64,000 nucleotides of DNA from Wolbachia endosymbiont of Tyrophagus putrescentiae. GTDB lineage: Bacteria; Pseudomonadota; Alphaproteobacteria; Rickettsiales; Anaplasmataceae. The DNA is taken from NCBI GenBank assembly GCA_030441635.1, contig JAUEMM010000003.1:1-64000 (forward strand), given 5' to 3'. Position numbers and translations under genes: made by a program. Below the pieces are notes generated by a model. That model was not told where the DNA came from. It did not search any database and saw only the letters and a list, made by a program, of their open reading frames with translations. Each line of letters starts with the position of its first letter. Position 1 is the stretch's first letter. This document shows, in pieces, positions 1 through 10,497 of this stretch.

Positions 1-504
1 CTATAGGACCAGTTTCACCTCTAAGACCCTGTGGACCTTGTTTACCTTCTGGTCCAGGCTCACCCTTAGGACCTATAGGACCCTGTTTACCTTCTGGACC
101 TTGAGGACCTTGTTTACCCTCTAGTCCAGACTCACCCTTAGGACCTATAGGACCAGTTTCACCTCTAAGACCCTGTGGACCTTGTTTACCTTCTGGTCCA
201 GGCTCACCCTTAGGACCTATAGGACCAGTTTCACCTCTAAGACCCTGTGGACCTTGTTTACCTTCTGGTCCAGGCTCACCCTTAGGACCTATAGGACCCT
301 GTTTACCTTCTGGACCTTGAGGACCTTGTTTACCCTCTAGTCCGGGCTCACCCTTAGGGCCTATAGGACCAGGTTCACCTTTAGGACCCTGTGGACCTTG
401 TTTACCTTCTGGTCCAGGCTCACCCTTAGGACCTATAGGACCCTGTTTACCTTCTGGACCTTGAGGACCTTGTTTACCCTCTAGTCCGGGCTCACCCTTA
501 GGAC
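1..504 (-). repeat. 72-bp tandem repeats encoding Gly-X-Y
   Basis: Seven consecutive 72-bp units begin at 1, 73, 145, 217, 289, 361 and 433, each starting ctatagga on the plus strand and each encoding 24 residues (eight Gly-X-Y triplets). Two unit types are visible: one ends [10 protein letters not shown] or [10 protein letters not shown] (units at 1, 145, 217, 361) and one ends [10 protein letters not shown] (units at 73, 289, 433). The array is cut by the window edge, so the full copy number is unknown. Confidence 0.95.
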
Positions 505-1726
505 CTTTAATTTTCTCTTGGAATGCTTTATCTTCTTTTAAACTCCTAGCAACACTCTCTTTAAAAATATTATGAACAACAATCTTTTTGTGAAAACTAA
601 TATCATTGCCCAGTTTTGTAGCCACTTCTTGAGGATTTGCATCTATCCCTGGCTCACCCTGAGGGCCTGGTTCACCTCGAGGACCCTGAAGGCTTTTTAT
701 ATTGTCACCTATATCCGCAGAAACTAAAACACTCTTTATGTGGGTCTTTAAATTAGGAAGTAAATTTAAATCCTTCATTCTGCAGTTTTCCTTTTTGCTA
801 CAATATTCAACTAGACCTGGATTAGAAGTTTGGTTTCCTTTTTTGTCTGAGAAATAATATCTAAAATCTCCTTCTGAATCTCTATGCAAGGCTATACTAT
901 CCACATCTAATTCACCAATTTTTTCAAAACCCTTATTTGATTCAAATACCTCATCAACAGTCGATAACACTACTTCATTACCACTCTCATTTTTGTTAAA
1001 TGTAACTAAAACAGTACCTTTTCTGAGTGTTCCTATCCTTTCTTCTATCATGTTTCCCATGGTGATTTTGACACTATATATCTCTGCAACACCCTCTAAT
1101 GTTGCTTTTATGACATAACCTTTCCCTTTTATTAGTGTTTTACCATTTTCAAAAATTATATCACTTGTAGGTATGATTAAATTCCCACAACGATCGTTAC
1201 CTTCTCCACATTGGTGAATTTTTGCTAAATCATATGTCTTACTGGGCGTAGATAAAGAAAGACCCTTTAATCCATAAGAAAAATCCCATTTTATTGGCTG
1301 AGATACTGAATTATGCATTCCCTTAAGAACTAAACCATCCTCTGTGTCTAAAGCTTTACAGAGTAATTTACCACCTCTGATATTACTAATCTTTCCAAGC
1401 ACAAATTTGACTGACTCTGTATTTGATGCTCTAACTTTTTCTGGATAGAGAGCAAGAAATTTGAATTCCCCAGTATGGGAGTCCTGTTTTTTTGTAAAAC
1501 TGTAGCATCCATTAGAAGTAAGAGCGCCATACAGAGTTGCTTTCTGATCTGTTTGCTGATTAGGAATATAATTACCAACAAATGTCTCATCATATAATGC
1601 TACAATATTACCTACTGGATTACTACCAGCGCTATTTTTAATCACTTCGTAGTCAAGATTTTCATTATAAAGAAAATCTGGAGCCCTATTGTAATGAAGC
1701 CGCAAGATGTATTTATTGTTAGACAT
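1..1726 (-). CDS. Collagen-like (Gly-X-Y) repeat protein, C-terminus beyond window edge
   Basis: The gene reads leftwards from the ATG at 1726 and is still open at base 1, so at least 575 residues are encoded and the C-terminus is missing. Residues 1 to about 345 form a non-collagenous region that I do not recognise; it has no obvious signal peptide and begins [14 protein letters not shown] short Gly-X-Y stretch ([13 protein letters not shown]) follows near 643-690. After a charged spacer of about 40 residues comes a long uninterrupted Gly-X-Y tract made of [15 protein letters not shown] and LRGETGPI blocks, up to the window edge. Such tracts can form trimeric collagen-like rods in bacteria and phage. 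A surface, tail-fibre-like or secreted role is inference only. The next gene, RNase J, is divergent. No clear ribosome-binding site precedes the start. I am confident of the collagen-like architecture and have no call for the N-terminal region. Confidence 0.85.
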   Translation of the reverse strand, partial: MSNNKYILRLHYNRAPDFLYNENLDYEVIKNSAGSNPVGNIVALYDETFVGNYIPNQQTDQKATLYGALTSNGCYSFTKKQDSHTGEFKFLALYPEKVRASNTESVKFVLGKISNIRGGKLLCKALDTEDGLVLKGMHNSVSQPIKWDFSYGLKGLSLSTPSKTYDLAKIHQCGEGNDRCGNLIIPTSDIIFENGKTLIKGKGYVIKATLEGVAEIYSVKITMGNMIEERIGTLRKGTVLVTFNKNESGNEVVLSTVDEVFESNKGFEKIGELDVDSIALHRDSEGDFRYYFSDKKGNQTSNPGLVEYCSKKENCRMKDLNLLPNLKTHIKSVLVSADIGDNIKSLQGPRGEPGPQGEPGIDANPQEVATKLGNDISFHKKIVVHNIFKESVARSLKEDKAFQEKIKGPKGEPGLEGKQGPQGPEGKQGPIGPKGEPGPEGKQGPQGPKGEPGPIGPKGEPGLEGKQGPQGPEGKQGPIGPKGEPGPEGKQGPQGLRGETGPIGPKGEPGPEGKQGPQGLRGETGPIGPKGESGLEGKQGPQGPEGKQGPIGPKGEPGPEGKQGPQGLRGETGPI

Positions 1727-1899
1727 AATTTGCAATACTAATAATGTATCTCTACAATATAATAATTGATTATTTGTAAATACTATTTTAAATATGATTT
1801 TAATAGGATAATAAAAAGGCTGATTTTCCCGTCTTTTTAAAATCTCTTTATTAAAAAGGGAAGTTTTGCTATTCTGAAGCTTTAAATGGTTTAAAATTA

Positions 1900-3534
1900 A
1901 TGAATATAAATAAAAATGAGTTCTTATTTCTTCCACTAGGAGGAGTAGGAAGAATTGGAATGAACGTTAGTCTATATCATTACCAAGGTAAATGGGTTAT
2001 GATAGATCTTGGTGTTGGTTTTGCGGATGAAACAATGCCAGGCATTGAATTGCTGATTTCTGATATAAGTTTTATCACCAAGAGAAAAAAAGATTTGCTT
2101 GGACTGATCATCACACATGCACACGAAGACCACTGTGGTGCTGTGCCACATTTATGGGAAGAACTCCAATGTCCAATATTTACAACCAAATTTACAGTCA
2201 ATTTTCTAAGGGAGAAGCTCAAAGAACTTCGTCTAGAAGAAAAAATTCCTATAAAAGAAATTGACGTAAATGGCACTTTAGATCTGGATCCATTTACTAT
2301 TGAGTTCATTAACGTTACTCACTCAGTTCCAGAGGCAAACTCGATATTAATCAGCACCGAAGTAGGAAAAGCGTTACATACAGGTGACTGGAAATTTGAT
2401 CCTAATCCAGTAATCGGTTTAACTTCCAACCTTAAACGCCTTAAAGAAATTGGCGAGAAAGGTGACCTACTTGCTGTAATCTCTGATTCAACGAATGTAT
2501 TAGCCAAGCATGGCCCTGAGTCAGAAGGAGATATCTATAATAACCTTTACAATATAATGAAAAGATCCAAAAAATTGGTAGCTGTGTCGTTGTTTGCATC
2601 AAACGTAGCACGAATTGAGACCATATATCAAGCTGCACACGCTCTCAACAGGAAGGTGGTCCTACTAGGAAGATCTTTATGGAGAATAGTAAAAGTTGCA
2701 CGGGATAGTGGATATCTAACTGACTCTGTTGAATTCTTAGAGGCAAAAGAGGCTGTCAACCTACCGAGAGAAAAACTTGTTCTGATCTGCACTGGCTGTC
2801 AAGGTGAAACGCTGGCAACAACTGCAAAACTTGCAACAAAAAGTCATCCTGTATTCAAAATGCACCAAGGTGATACTATAATCTTCTCCTCAAAAATCAT
2901 TCCTGGTAATGACACTCGCGTACACAATATGTTCAATGCCTTTATTGAGATGGGGGTTGAGGTTATAACTGAAAAAACGGAACACATACATGCTTCTGGA
3001 CATCCAACAAGAGAAGAGCTAAAGGAGATGTATTCTTTGATAAGGCCTAAACTTTCTATACCAGTACATGGTGAATATATTCACACACAAGCACATGTTA
3101 AATTTGCTAAAGAGTGTGGTGTAGCAAAAGCAATAATGATTAAGCCGGGAGACATTATTAACTTAGATAATGGAGAAAAAATTGATTCAATCGAAGTTGA
3201 TTATTTCGGTATTGATGGTAAGTTGTTACGTCGTCCAGAAAGCCACGTTATAAAAATGCGTCGCAAAATGAGAGACGCTGGTGTAGTAGTAATTACAGCA
3301 GTTGTCAACAAAAAGAACAAACTACTTGCTAAACCTAAAGTATATGCACCTGGTGTTCTTGAATTACCGGAAGATAAACTTATTATGCAAAAAATTATTG
3401 AAAAGGTGGAGGCGGCATTTAGTTTATTACAAACAAAAAAAATAAAAAATAAAATAGAACAATCCGTACTTAGCCTATTAAAGAAATATTTACTAAACAA
3501 ACCTATAGTTGAGGTCCAAATAGAACAGGTTTAA
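1900..3534 (+). CDS. rnj: Ribonuclease J
   Basis: Metallo-beta-lactamase/beta-CASP ribonuclease, acting in the cytoplasm in mRNA decay and RNA maturation. The 544 residues match the usual RNase J length. The N-terminus shows the family's [12 protein letters not shown] stretch, and the metal-binding HAHEDH motif is at residues 73-78. Further family signatures are the HTGDWKFD segment and the ASGHPTREE and PVHGEY motifs of the beta-CASP/MBL C-terminal half. The ATG at 1900 was chosen because it gives the normal N-terminus. tolB starts 8 bases after the stop, suggesting cotranscription. The gene diverges from the collagen-like gene. Nothing is odd about it. Confidence 0.95.
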   Translation: MNINKNEFLFLPLGGVGRIGMNVSLYHYQGKWVMIDLGVGFADETMPGIELLISDISFITKRKKDLLGLIITHAHEDHCGAVPHLWEELQCPIFTTKFTVNFLREKLKELRLEEKIPIKEIDVNGTLDLDPFTIEFINVTHSVPEANSILISTEVGKALHTGDWKFDPNPVIGLTSNLKRLKEIGEKGDLLAVISDSTNVLAKHGPESEGDIYNNLYNIMKRSKKLVAVSLFASNVARIETIYQAAHALNRKVVLLGRSLWRIVKVARDSGYLTDSVEFLEAKEAVNLPREKLVLICTGCQGETLATTAKLATKSHPVFKMHQGDTIIFSSKIIPGNDTRVHNMFNAFIEMGVEVITEKTEHIHASGHPTREELKEMYSLIRPKLSIPVHGEYIHTQAHVKFAKECGVAKAIMIKPGDIINLDNGEKIDSIEVDYFGIDGKLLRRPESHVIKMRRKMRDAGVVVITAVVNKKNKLLAKPKVYAPGVLELPEDKLIMQKIIEKVEAAFSLLQTKKIKNKIEQSVLSLLKKYLLNKPIVEVQIEQV

Positions 3535-3542
3535 ATGAAAAA

Positions 3543-4772
3543 ATGAAATTACTGGCCAATATTGCATTATTTTTTTTATTATCTGTTCCTTGTTTTGCAC
3601 AAGATGTCCTATATGTTGACATAAAGAAAAATACTACTGATAAGATTAATCTTATTATTTCTTCTAAAATGGAGCTAGAAGATAAATTAAGTCAAAACAT
3701 TACTGAAACCATAAAAAAAAATCTCTCTAGCTGTGGTCTATTTAATCTAAAAGCAACAGACAACGATGGATTAGCTATAATAGATCTAAATAAAATATCA
3801 GAAACAAAAATGAAATTATCATTTCGTTTACTCGATTCCTTCACTGGAGAGGAACTAGTCAGTAAATCTATGATTTTTTCAAAAAGAAACTGGAGAGAAA
3901 TTGCTCACTCTATCTCAGATGAAATACATAGCAGATTTACTGGTGAAAAAGGACATTTTAGCACTAAGATTACTTACATTGCAGAAGAAAAGGACAGCAA
4001 CAATAAATCAATACGCAAGATTGCAATCATGAATCGCGATGGAAGTAATGTAAAATATCTAACAAATGGTGATAAATTTGTCTCAACGCCAAGATTTTCA
4101 CCAGATGGAAAAAGCGTTATCTATGTGTCATATGTAGATGGTGTAAGTCACATAATGCTAAGAAGCTTAGTAAATAACAATGAATCCACAATTAGCACAT
4201 TTGAGGGAGTTGTTTCCGCACCAAGATTTTCGCCTGACGGAAAAACACTGCTCGTTTCTCATTCGCTTGATGGCAAAACAAATATATTATCCCTTGATTT
4301 AAAAAATAAGCGCACAACTAAAATTACTAAAAGTTCAGCAATCAATACTTCTCCTTCCCTTTCCCCAGATCAAAAATATATGGTTTTCAGCTCTGATATC
4401 AGCGGCAGTCAACAACTATATGTTATAGATCTCACCAAAAGGGACACAAAACCTAAAAGAATTAGCTTTGGAAACGGAAGGTATGCAACACCTGTTTGGT
4501 CACCAAAAGGTGATCTAATTGCTTTTACTAAAATTCAATCAGGGAAATTTTATATAGGTGTAATGAGACCTGATGGCAAGGAAGAACGTATACTGTCAGA
4601 AGGGCACAAAATTGAATCACCAGCATGGGTACCAAATGGTAGAGAGATTATCTTTACAAAAACAGAATCAACAAATAATTCAAGATTGTATTTAGTAGAT
4701 TTAGCAAAGAAGAAGCATAAATTAGTTTTTACTCCTACAAATGCCTTCTTACCAGATTGGTCTTATTTTTGA
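3543..4772 (+). CDS. tolB: Tol-Pal system protein TolB
   Basis: Periplasmic beta-propeller protein of the Tol-Pal envelope system, which in Gram-negative bacteria binds Pal and colicin-type ligands and helps outer-membrane constriction at division. The 409 residues begin with a signal peptide (hydrophobic stretch LANIALFFLLSVPCFA, likely cut before QDVLY). An N-terminal domain is followed by repeated propeller blades with the recurring PRFSPDG / LSPDQ / WSPKG motifs. It lies 8 bases downstream of the RNase J gene on the same strand and converges with thyX. Pal and TolQRA are not in this window. Confidence 0.95.
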   Translation: MKLLANIALFFLLSVPCFAQDVLYVDIKKNTTDKINLIISSKMELEDKLSQNITETIKKNLSSCGLFNLKATDNDGLAIIDLNKISETKMKLSFRLLDSFTGEELVSKSMIFSKRNWREIAHSISDEIHSRFTGEKGHFSTKITYIAEEKDSNNKSIRKIAIMNRDGSNVKYLTNGDKFVSTPRFSPDGKSVIYVSYVDGVSHIMLRSLVNNNESTISTFEGVVSAPRFSPDGKTLLVSHSLDGKTNILSLDLKNKRTTKITKSSAINTSPSLSPDQKYMVFSSDISGSQQLYVIDLTKRDTKPKRISFGNGRYATPVWSPKGDLIAFTKIQSGKFYIGVMRPDGKEERILSEGHKIESPAWVPNGREIIFTKTESTNNSRLYLVDLAKKKHKLVFTPTNAFLPDWSYF

Positions 4773-4800
4773 ATAAGAAATGAATTCCGTAAAAGCCTCA

Positions 4801-5652
4801 TTAAAAGAGGTCCATTAACTCATTCCATTCTCTTTGACCAATATCACTTTCTTCTCTGGTGACTTTTTCTCCTTTGATTAATTTACGCACTACTTCTAGT
4901 CCCTTTTTTGAGATGCAAGCTGATTCTAAACGATACTCAACAAAAGCATTATAAGTAAGCGGAACCCACTTTTTCACCAGCTCAAGCATTTTTTCAGCGT
5001 AAGCTCTAATTTCATATTGTGCATGCTTGTCAGCTCTAAGCTTTAAAAAATGAAGAAGATTATGCAAATCTATTTTCCAATAGAATTGTGTATAATAATT
5101 AAGAGTCAGATTACCTCTAGCGGTTTCTCGTGCGAGTCCTTGCTTGATCAATTGCTCATAGTGAGAATACATTAAATTAGAATCATTTGTAAGAGAATTT
5201 ATTATTCCTTGCGAAGTAGCAGGATCAAAAATTTCATCGCTACCTTGTTTATTGGTTTCAGATTGTTTGGCAACATGTTCAGGTTGTGGCACATAAAATT
5301 CATTATCAAGTATTGAATACCTTGCTGAATACTCATTCACATTTGCAGTTCTGTGCCTTATCCACTGCCTCGCAATAAAAATTGGAAGTTTCACGTGAAA
5401 CTTAATTTCACACATCTCAAACGGAGTAGTATGAGAGTGCCTCATTAAGTACTTGATAAGTGCTGCATCTTGATTTATCTGCTTTGTCCCTTTTCCATAT
5501 GAAACACGAGCAGCTTGAACGATGCCACTATCAGATCCCATATAGTCTATCACCCGAATAAATCCATGATCTAATACCTTATGCTCCTTGTACAGAAGTT
5601 CATCTATCTCCTGCACCGTAACACGCCTGGTAGTGTAAAATTCTTCATTCAT
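4801..5652 (-). CDS. thyX: FAD-dependent thymidylate synthase ThyX
   Basis: Flavin-dependent thymidylate synthase making dTMP from dUMP with methylene-THF and NADPH, the alternative to ThyA. The diagnostic RHRX7S motif is present at residues 99-109 ([11 protein letters not shown]), followed by ARYS. Length 283 residues, normal for the alphaproteobacterial form. It begins 4 bases after the murA stop on the same strand, so murA-thyX probably form one transcript. It converges with tolB. Confidence 0.96.
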   Translation of the reverse strand: MNEEFYTTRRVTVQEIDELLYKEHKVLDHGFIRVIDYMGSDSGIVQAARVSYGKGTKQINQDAALIKYLMRHSHTTPFEMCEIKFHVKLPIFIARQWIRHRTANVNEYSARYSILDNEFYVPQPEHVAKQSETNKQGSDEIFDPATSQGIINSLTNDSNLMYSHYEQLIKQGLARETARGNLTLNYYTQFYWKIDLHNLLHFLKLRADKHAQYEIRAYAEKMLELVKKWVPLTYNAFVEYRLESACISKKGLEVVRKLIKGEKVTREESDIGQREWNELMDLF

Positions 5653-5656
5653 AAAA

Positions 5657-6922
5657 TTACCTTAAAGAAATATCTGCTCCACATGAATTTAGTTTTTCAT
5701 TAAATGCTTCGTAACCTCTATGTAAATAATCAGAGTTATTTATCATACTCTCACCTTCAGCAACCAACGAAGCAAGAATCAAAGCTGCTGTTGATCTTAA
5801 ATCTTTTGCATACAAATCAGCACCTCTTAATTTTCTCACACCAACCACAGTAGCTTTATTATCCTCTATATTAATATCAGCGCCCATTTTCTTTAGTTCA
5901 TTTATATGCATAAATCTATTCTCAAAAACGTTCTCTTCAATTATTGACACACCATCAGCAAAACACATCACAGACATCAATTGAGGTTGCATATCGCTAG
6001 GAAAGCCAGGATAAGGACCTGTTGCGACATTAATGGGCTTAATATAGTCATTTTTTCTAGAAACAATAATACCATTCTCGGCTAATTTTATTTCAGCACC
6101 TATAGTTTTCAATTCACTCTTAATATATTCTATATCTTGCAGACTTACCCCTTCCAATTTTAGCTCACCACCGGTAATAATAGCTGCTAATGAATACGTG
6201 CCTGCTTCTATACGATCTGGTATTATTTTATGGCTGCAACCATTTAATTTTTCAATCCCTTTTATTACTATCATCCCCTCTTCAATATTAATATCAGCTC
6301 CCATTTCTTTGAGAAATTTTATCAAATCAAGAACTTCTGGTTCAATTGCGGGATTATGTATCACTGTGGTTCCTTCTGCAAAAATCGCAGCCATTATCAC
6401 ATTTTCTGTTGCACCAACACTAACTTTTTCAAAAGTTATTTCTTCTCCCTGTAATCTTTCTTTCACCGTTGCAGTTACGTAAAAATCATCTATTTCAATC
6501 TTGGCACCCATTTTTTCAAGTGCTTTTATATGCATATCAACTGGGCGCTTTCCTATACTACATCCACCAGGAAATGCCGTTTTCACTTTACCGAATTTAC
6601 TAAGCATCGGACCTAACATTAAAAAAGATGCTCGTAATTTCTCTGCAATTTCACGTGATATTATATAATTACTAATATTATCACAGCTAATTTCCAAAGT
6701 GTGATTTGCTTTACAGTCTTTATTATATATAAAATTTACATTTGCACCAAGATTTCTCAATAATGCTAACATTGACTGCACATCAGTTAAGTTAGGGACA
6801 TTAAATAAAGCAACTGGAGAATCACACAGCACACTTGCTGCCATTATCGGTAAGATAGCATTCTTTGCACCATTAATAGGAATTGTTCCCACCAATGGCC
6901 TACGACTGTTTCGTACTAACAT
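5657..6922 (-). CDS. murA: UDP-N-acetylglucosamine 1-carboxyvinyltransferase MurA
   Basis: First committed step of peptidoglycan precursor synthesis, transferring enolpyruvate from PEP to UDP-GlcNAc in the cytoplasm. The 421 residues match the family. Visible landmarks are the N-terminal [10 protein letters not shown] with the substrate-binding Lys at residue 20, the catalytic Cys at 121 in [15 protein letters not shown], and the C-terminal [11 protein letters not shown]. thyX follows directly. pyrD diverges a few dozen bases upstream. In this lineage the product would feed lipid II, since a classical sacculus is reduced or absent. Confidence 0.96.
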   Translation of the reverse strand: MLVRNSRRPLVGTIPINGAKNAILPIMAASVLCDSPVALFNVPNLTDVQSMLALLRNLGANVNFIYNKDCKANHTLEISCDNISNYIISREIAEKLRASFLMLGPMLSKFGKVKTAFPGGCSIGKRPVDMHIKALEKMGAKIEIDDFYVTATVKERLQGEEITFEKVSVGATENVIMAAIFAEGTTVIHNPAIEPEVLDLIKFLKEMGADINIEEGMIVIKGIEKLNGCSHKIIPDRIEAGTYSLAAIITGGELKLEGVSLQDIEYIKSELKTIGAEIKLAENGIIVSRKNDYIKPINVATGPYPGFPSDMQPQLMSVMCFADGVSIIEENVFENRFMHINELKKMGADINIEDNKATVVGVRKLRGADLYAKDLRSTAALILASLVAEGESMINNSDYLHRGYEAFNEKLNSCGADISLR

Positions 6923-6958
6923 TCAATTAGCTGGACCTTTCTTAGTAAGTATAGTACA

Positions 6959-7984
6959 TTGATTGTAAAAGGCAAAATGTTGCACAAATTATTATTTCTA
7001 CTACCACCAGAAGCTGCTCATTCTTTAGCAATTACAGCATTGAAAAATTTACCCTATGGTAAGCCTAAAGCATTACCTGAATCTTTAAGTGTAGACTTTT
7101 TCGGCAAAAGACTTAGAAGCCCGATAGGATTAGCTGCTGGTTTTGATAAAAATGCGGAAGTCATAAAGCCCATGTTATCACTTGGGTTTGGATTTGTTGA
7201 AGTTGGGACTGTCACTCCAAAGCCACAATACGGAAACAAAAAGCCAAGAATATTCAGGCTAACAAAAGATCAAGCTATAATCAATAGATTGGGATTTAAC
7301 AGCAAAGGCATAGATTATTTTCTCAAGCAGATCGATAAAGTAAATTGTGCCTTTGGTATTAACATAGGAAGAAATAGCACATCAAAAGATCAGATTAGTG
7401 ACTACATCGAGTTAATAAAAAAGGTACATAGCAAAAGCAGCTATATAGCATTAAATATTTCATCTCCCAACACCCCTAATTTGCGTAACTTACACGATAA
7501 ACAACAATTATCAGAATTGCTGCAAACTATTCGCAGCAGTATACAAACAACTACACCCATAGTGCTTAAGATTTCACCGGACATAGATCAACACACAAGG
7601 GAAAATATCGCTGAACTAGCTCTGGAATACAAGGTTAATGGGTTGATAGTGAGTAACACCACCGTTTGTAGGGATAATTTGCATTCCCATCAAAATGAAG
7701 CTGGTGGACTCAGTGGCCGGCCGCTATTTAAGCTTTCAACTGAGTTGCTGAAGGACATGTATAAACTTACCGGAGGTAAAATATTGCTGATAGGATGCGG
7801 AGGGATTACAAGTGGTGCCGATGCATATGAAAAGATTAAAGCTGGAGCTTCTTTAGTGCAGTTATATACTGCTCTGATATACAATGGACCTAAAATAGTA
7901 AACAAAATTAACCTAGAACTTGCAGGATTAGTAAGAAAAGATGGATTTAATAACGTTAGTGAAGCAATTGGGTGTGTATATTAG
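6959..7984 (+). CDS. pyrD: Dihydroorotate dehydrogenase (quinone), class 2
   Basis: Membrane-associated flavoprotein of de novo pyrimidine synthesis, oxidising dihydroorotate to orotate with quinone as acceptor. The class 2 features are an N-terminal helical extension (LLFLLPPEAAHSLAI), the GLAAGFDKNAE and GFVEVGTVTPKPQ motifs, and NISSPNTPNLR carrying the class 2 catalytic Ser. The ORF opens with TTG at 6959; an ATG six codons later (6977) is an equally good start. It diverges from murA. Confidence 0.94.
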   Translation: MIVKGKMLHKLLFLLPPEAAHSLAITALKNLPYGKPKALPESLSVDFFGKRLRSPIGLAAGFDKNAEVIKPMLSLGFGFVEVGTVTPKPQYGNKKPRIFRLTKDQAIINRLGFNSKGIDYFLKQIDKVNCAFGINIGRNSTSKDQISDYIELIKKVHSKSSYIALNISSPNTPNLRNLHDKQQLSELLQTIRSSIQTTTPIVLKISPDIDQHTRENIAELALEYKVNGLIVSNTTVCRDNLHSHQNEAGGLSGRPLFKLSTELLKDMYKLTGGKILLIGCGGITSGADAYEKIKAGASLVQLYTALIYNGPKIVNKINLELAGLVRKDGFNNVSEAIGCVY

Positions 7985-8049
7985 TAGCACTTCTATTGAC
8001 AATAAGTTAAATAATATATTTAATCAATAATAGATAAATTAAGGACTTT

Positions 8050-9012
8050 ATGATTTTTATTTTTCCAGGTCAAGGCTCTCAATATGTGGGAATGGGAAAA
8101 AGCCTATACAGTGAATTTTCTGTTGCTAGACAGGTGTTTGATGAAGTCGATAACGTACTGAACAGAAAAATATCCGATATAATTTTCAATGGCCCCATTG
8201 AGGAGCTAACTCTCACAGAAAATGCTCAGCCAGCTATAATGACGGTATCAATCGCTACCTTACGTGTTATGGAGTATGTGTTTGGTAAATCTCTTTTCTC
8301 TGATCAGCAAGTTAAATATGTGTGTGGACACTCAGTTGGTGAATACACAGCATTGTGTGCTGCAGGTGCACTCACCCTTGAAGCAACAACAAAACTATTG
8401 CAAGTACGCAGTAAAACAATGCATGAAGCGACCACCAAGTGTGAAGGCGGTATGGTAGCGCTATTAGGCGCAGAAATAAGCGAAGTTGAAAACATATTGA
8501 AACTAGTTCAGATTAATGAAGTGTGTGAAGTTGCAAATGATAACGGTGGTGGACAAGTGGTGGTAAGCGGGACAATAAGGGCACTTGAAATGCTAGCTGA
8601 TATACTTAAAAACTCAAACGTTAAGAGAGCAATAAAATTACAAGTCAGCGGACCTTTTCATTCATCTCTTATGAAACCAGCTGATGAAACAATGCTAGAG
8701 TTCTTAAATGATGTCGAAGTTAATCCTCCAATAGTGCCAGTAATATCAAATGTTACAGCCCAAGCAGAGAGCAATCCAAAGATCATAAAAATTCTACTTG
8801 CTAAACAAATTGTAAGCAGAGTTAGATGGAGAGAGATGGTATCATATATGGCAAATTGCGGCATAAGTAAATGTATTGAAATCGGCCCCGGGAAAGTTTT
8901 ATCTAATCTTATCAGAAGAATCGACCAATCTATCAATGTACAAAATATTGATAATATTATCGATGATGTTAATATTTTTTTTAGCGAGTCGCTGTTGGCA
9001 GAAAAAATTTAG
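8050..9012 (+). CDS. fabD: Malonyl CoA-acyl carrier protein transacylase
   Basis: Loads malonate from CoA onto ACP for fatty acid elongation. The 320 residues show the N-terminal FPGQGSQYVGMG oxyanion motif, the nucleophile elbow GHSVGEY with Ser95, and the GPFHSSLM segment carrying the catalytic His. The ATG at 8050 follows aaggact. No other fab genes are adjacent. A strong hairpin starts 3 bases after the stop. Confidence 0.95.
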   Translation: MIFIFPGQGSQYVGMGKSLYSEFSVARQVFDEVDNVLNRKISDIIFNGPIEELTLTENAQPAIMTVSIATLRVMEYVFGKSLFSDQQVKYVCGHSVGEYTALCAAGALTLEATTKLLQVRSKTMHEATTKCEGGMVALLGAEISEVENILKLVQINEVCEVANDNGGGQVVVSGTIRALEMLADILKNSNVKRAIKLQVSGPFHSSLMKPADETMLEFLNDVEVNPPIVPVISNVTAQAESNPKIIKILLAKQIVSRVRWREMVSYMANCGISKCIEIGPGKVLSNLIRRIDQSINVQNIDNIIDDVNIFFSESLLAEKI

Positions 9013-9014
9013 AG

Positions 9015-9035
9015 ACCTGGGCATAAAGCCCAGGT
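9015..9035. terminator. Hairpin between two convergent genes
   Basis: An 8-bp perfect inverted repeat (acctgggc / gcccaggt, arms 9015-9022 and 9028-9035) encloses a 5-base loop. It lies between the fabD stop and the 3' end of the convergent gene starting at 10388. The run of T after it is weak (ttggtttgtt), so it may serve both strands as a stem-stabilised 3' end. Confidence 0.6.
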
Positions 9036-9053
9036 TGGTTTGTTAATGATCTA

Positions 9054-10388
9054 TTATAGGCTTTGTTCTTTGCTAAATGGACGAAATGACAGAACATTGT
9101 TCAGTATACTTCCTGCACGCCCTGTAAGGCTTTTTTCTTCATTTTGCTTTGCTTGAAGATTATCAGCCTCGTTATGCAGGTTGTCAATATTTTCTTGCAC
9201 TCCTTTCAATGCATTACTTAGCCCAGCATAATTAGCAGTTTCCAAGTAGCTCAAACCCTCCACTTCTAGATCTTCTTCAGCAGCTTTATAAAACTGTCCT
9301 CTAAGCTTCTCATCAAATCCGGCAACTTTCTCTAATAATGCTTTAACATCTTTACGTATACCTTCATCAATCTTAGCTAAAAACTCGTTGTTTGCTATTG
9401 ATCCAGAATATAGTATCGAGATAGGAGCAGGACCTACTTTTTTCTTGCTTTGCGCATACATTTTATCTTGCTTACTCTCAATTTCACTTCTTGTGCTTTT
9501 ACCCTCCTCACTCATTATTTGCGCGAATTTTTCTAATTCTTCTTCAAATGCTTCCCGATCTCTTTTAAACACACTGTTACCTTTTCTTTTCAGCCTTTCC
9601 AAGTCTTTTAACGTTAGCTTTTTGTCACCTTGTAAGGTAATTTCTCCTTCCTTTAATACACTTTTCAGAGCTTTATATCCTTCTTCATTTAAAAGGTATT
9701 GTTTTACAAAGGCACCACCATCTGTAAGTAAATAGTTATTAAATTCCCCTTGACCTCCCAATTTTCCAAATAAATCTTTTTGAACGTGCTTAGCTTCAAG
9801 TGCTGCAAGATAATCAACTGCATGAGATGGATAAGGCGATAACTTATCAATAACGTTTTTTAAAAGGTGTTTAACTTTCTTCCCTGCGTCATCTACACCA
9901 CCTTTTATGTTGTTCCTAGACTTATAGATGGCAAAACCAACAACAGCAACTGCTAACAACGCTGCTATTCCCGCTACAACAAAACCTATAGTAGGTCCTG
10001 CAACAGTTAACCCTGTGCCTATTGCTCCCATGTTTGAACCCATTAGATTTCCTATTATTCCTCCCACTACTGCTCCAGCAGTTCCTGCAAGAATCTGTTT
10101 ACCAAGACTGCTAGTTTTCTGTATTACAATATTATTGCTGTCAATTCGCCTACATTGTTTAAGGACTTCTACAAATGCTTCAGTATTTTCACCACAATAT
10201 TTTGCTACATTGTTAACTATATGCGGATTTTCTTTCAAGAATGTAATCACTTCTTTTTCATTTTCAAAATTTATTTCACTATTATCGTTTTTCAGGTTTG
10301 CATTTATTAACTTTTTAATATCCGGAATATCCCGAGCAATTTTAGCTATAATTTCGATAACTTCTATACTTGCTGTTTCTTCACTCAT
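9054..10388 (-). CDS. Hypothetical glycine-zipper membrane protein
   Basis: About 444 residues, family not recognised. The N-terminal 85 residues look helical and acidic. A long hydrophobic segment (about residues 99-155) is rich in small residues in GxxxG spacing (LAGTAGAVVGGIIGNLMG, then a second run ending GFAIY), typical of glycine-zipper or pore-like membrane insertions. The remaining 290 residues are soluble and charged, with Lys/Glu-rich probably coiled-coil stretches (ALKGVQENIDNLHNEADNLQ). I chose the second ATG (10388) because GGAGA lies just upstream of it; a longer start at 10400 (METIMSEE) is possible. The gene stands alone. Release as an effector or toxin-like function is only a guess from the zipper. 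Confidence 0.75.
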   Translation of the reverse strand: MSEETASIEVIEIIAKIARDIPDIKKLINANLKNDNSEINFENEKEVITFLKENPHIVNNVAKYCGENTEAFVEVLKQCRRIDSNNIVIQKTSSLGKQILAGTAGAVVGGIIGNLMGSNMGAIGTGLTVAGPTIGFVVAGIAALLAVAVVGFAIYKSRNNIKGGVDDAGKKVKHLLKNVIDKLSPYPSHAVDYLAALEAKHVQKDLFGKLGGQGEFNNYLLTDGGAFVKQYLLNEEGYKALKSVLKEGEITLQGDKKLTLKDLERLKRKGNSVFKRDREAFEEELEKFAQIMSEEGKSTRSEIESKQDKMYAQSKKKVGPAPISILYSGSIANNEFLAKIDEGIRKDVKALLEKVAGFDEKLRGQFYKAAEEDLEVEGLSYLETANYAGLSNALKGVQENIDNLHNEADNLQAKQNEEKSLTGRAGSILNNVLSFRPFSKEQSL

Positions 10389-10393
10389 AATTG

Positions 10394-10398
10394 TCTCC
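10394..10398 (-). promoter_or_regulatory. Shine-Dalgarno site deciding the start at 10388
   Basis: On the minus strand GGAGA is followed by five bases and then ATGAGT. The alternative ATG four codons earlier overlaps this site and has no such sequence ahead of it, so initiation at the second ATG (product beginning MSEETAS) is favoured. Confidence 0.55.
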
Positions 10399-10497
10399 AT
10401 TTAAAGATAAATATATTTTAATTATATAATATAAATTATTAAAAATTTGATAACTTATGCTAATAAGCGAATGAATTATACTTATCTTTTAATACAC

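Noticed and set aside
1..504. CRISPR array
   Set aside because: The 72-bp periodicity has no spacer/repeat structure; it is in-frame Gly-X-Y coding sequence.
9388..10404. Plus-strand open frames opposite the glycine-zipper gene
   Set aside because: Antisense shadows of the real minus-strand gene; hydrophobic translations are a by-product of its Ala/Gly-rich codons.
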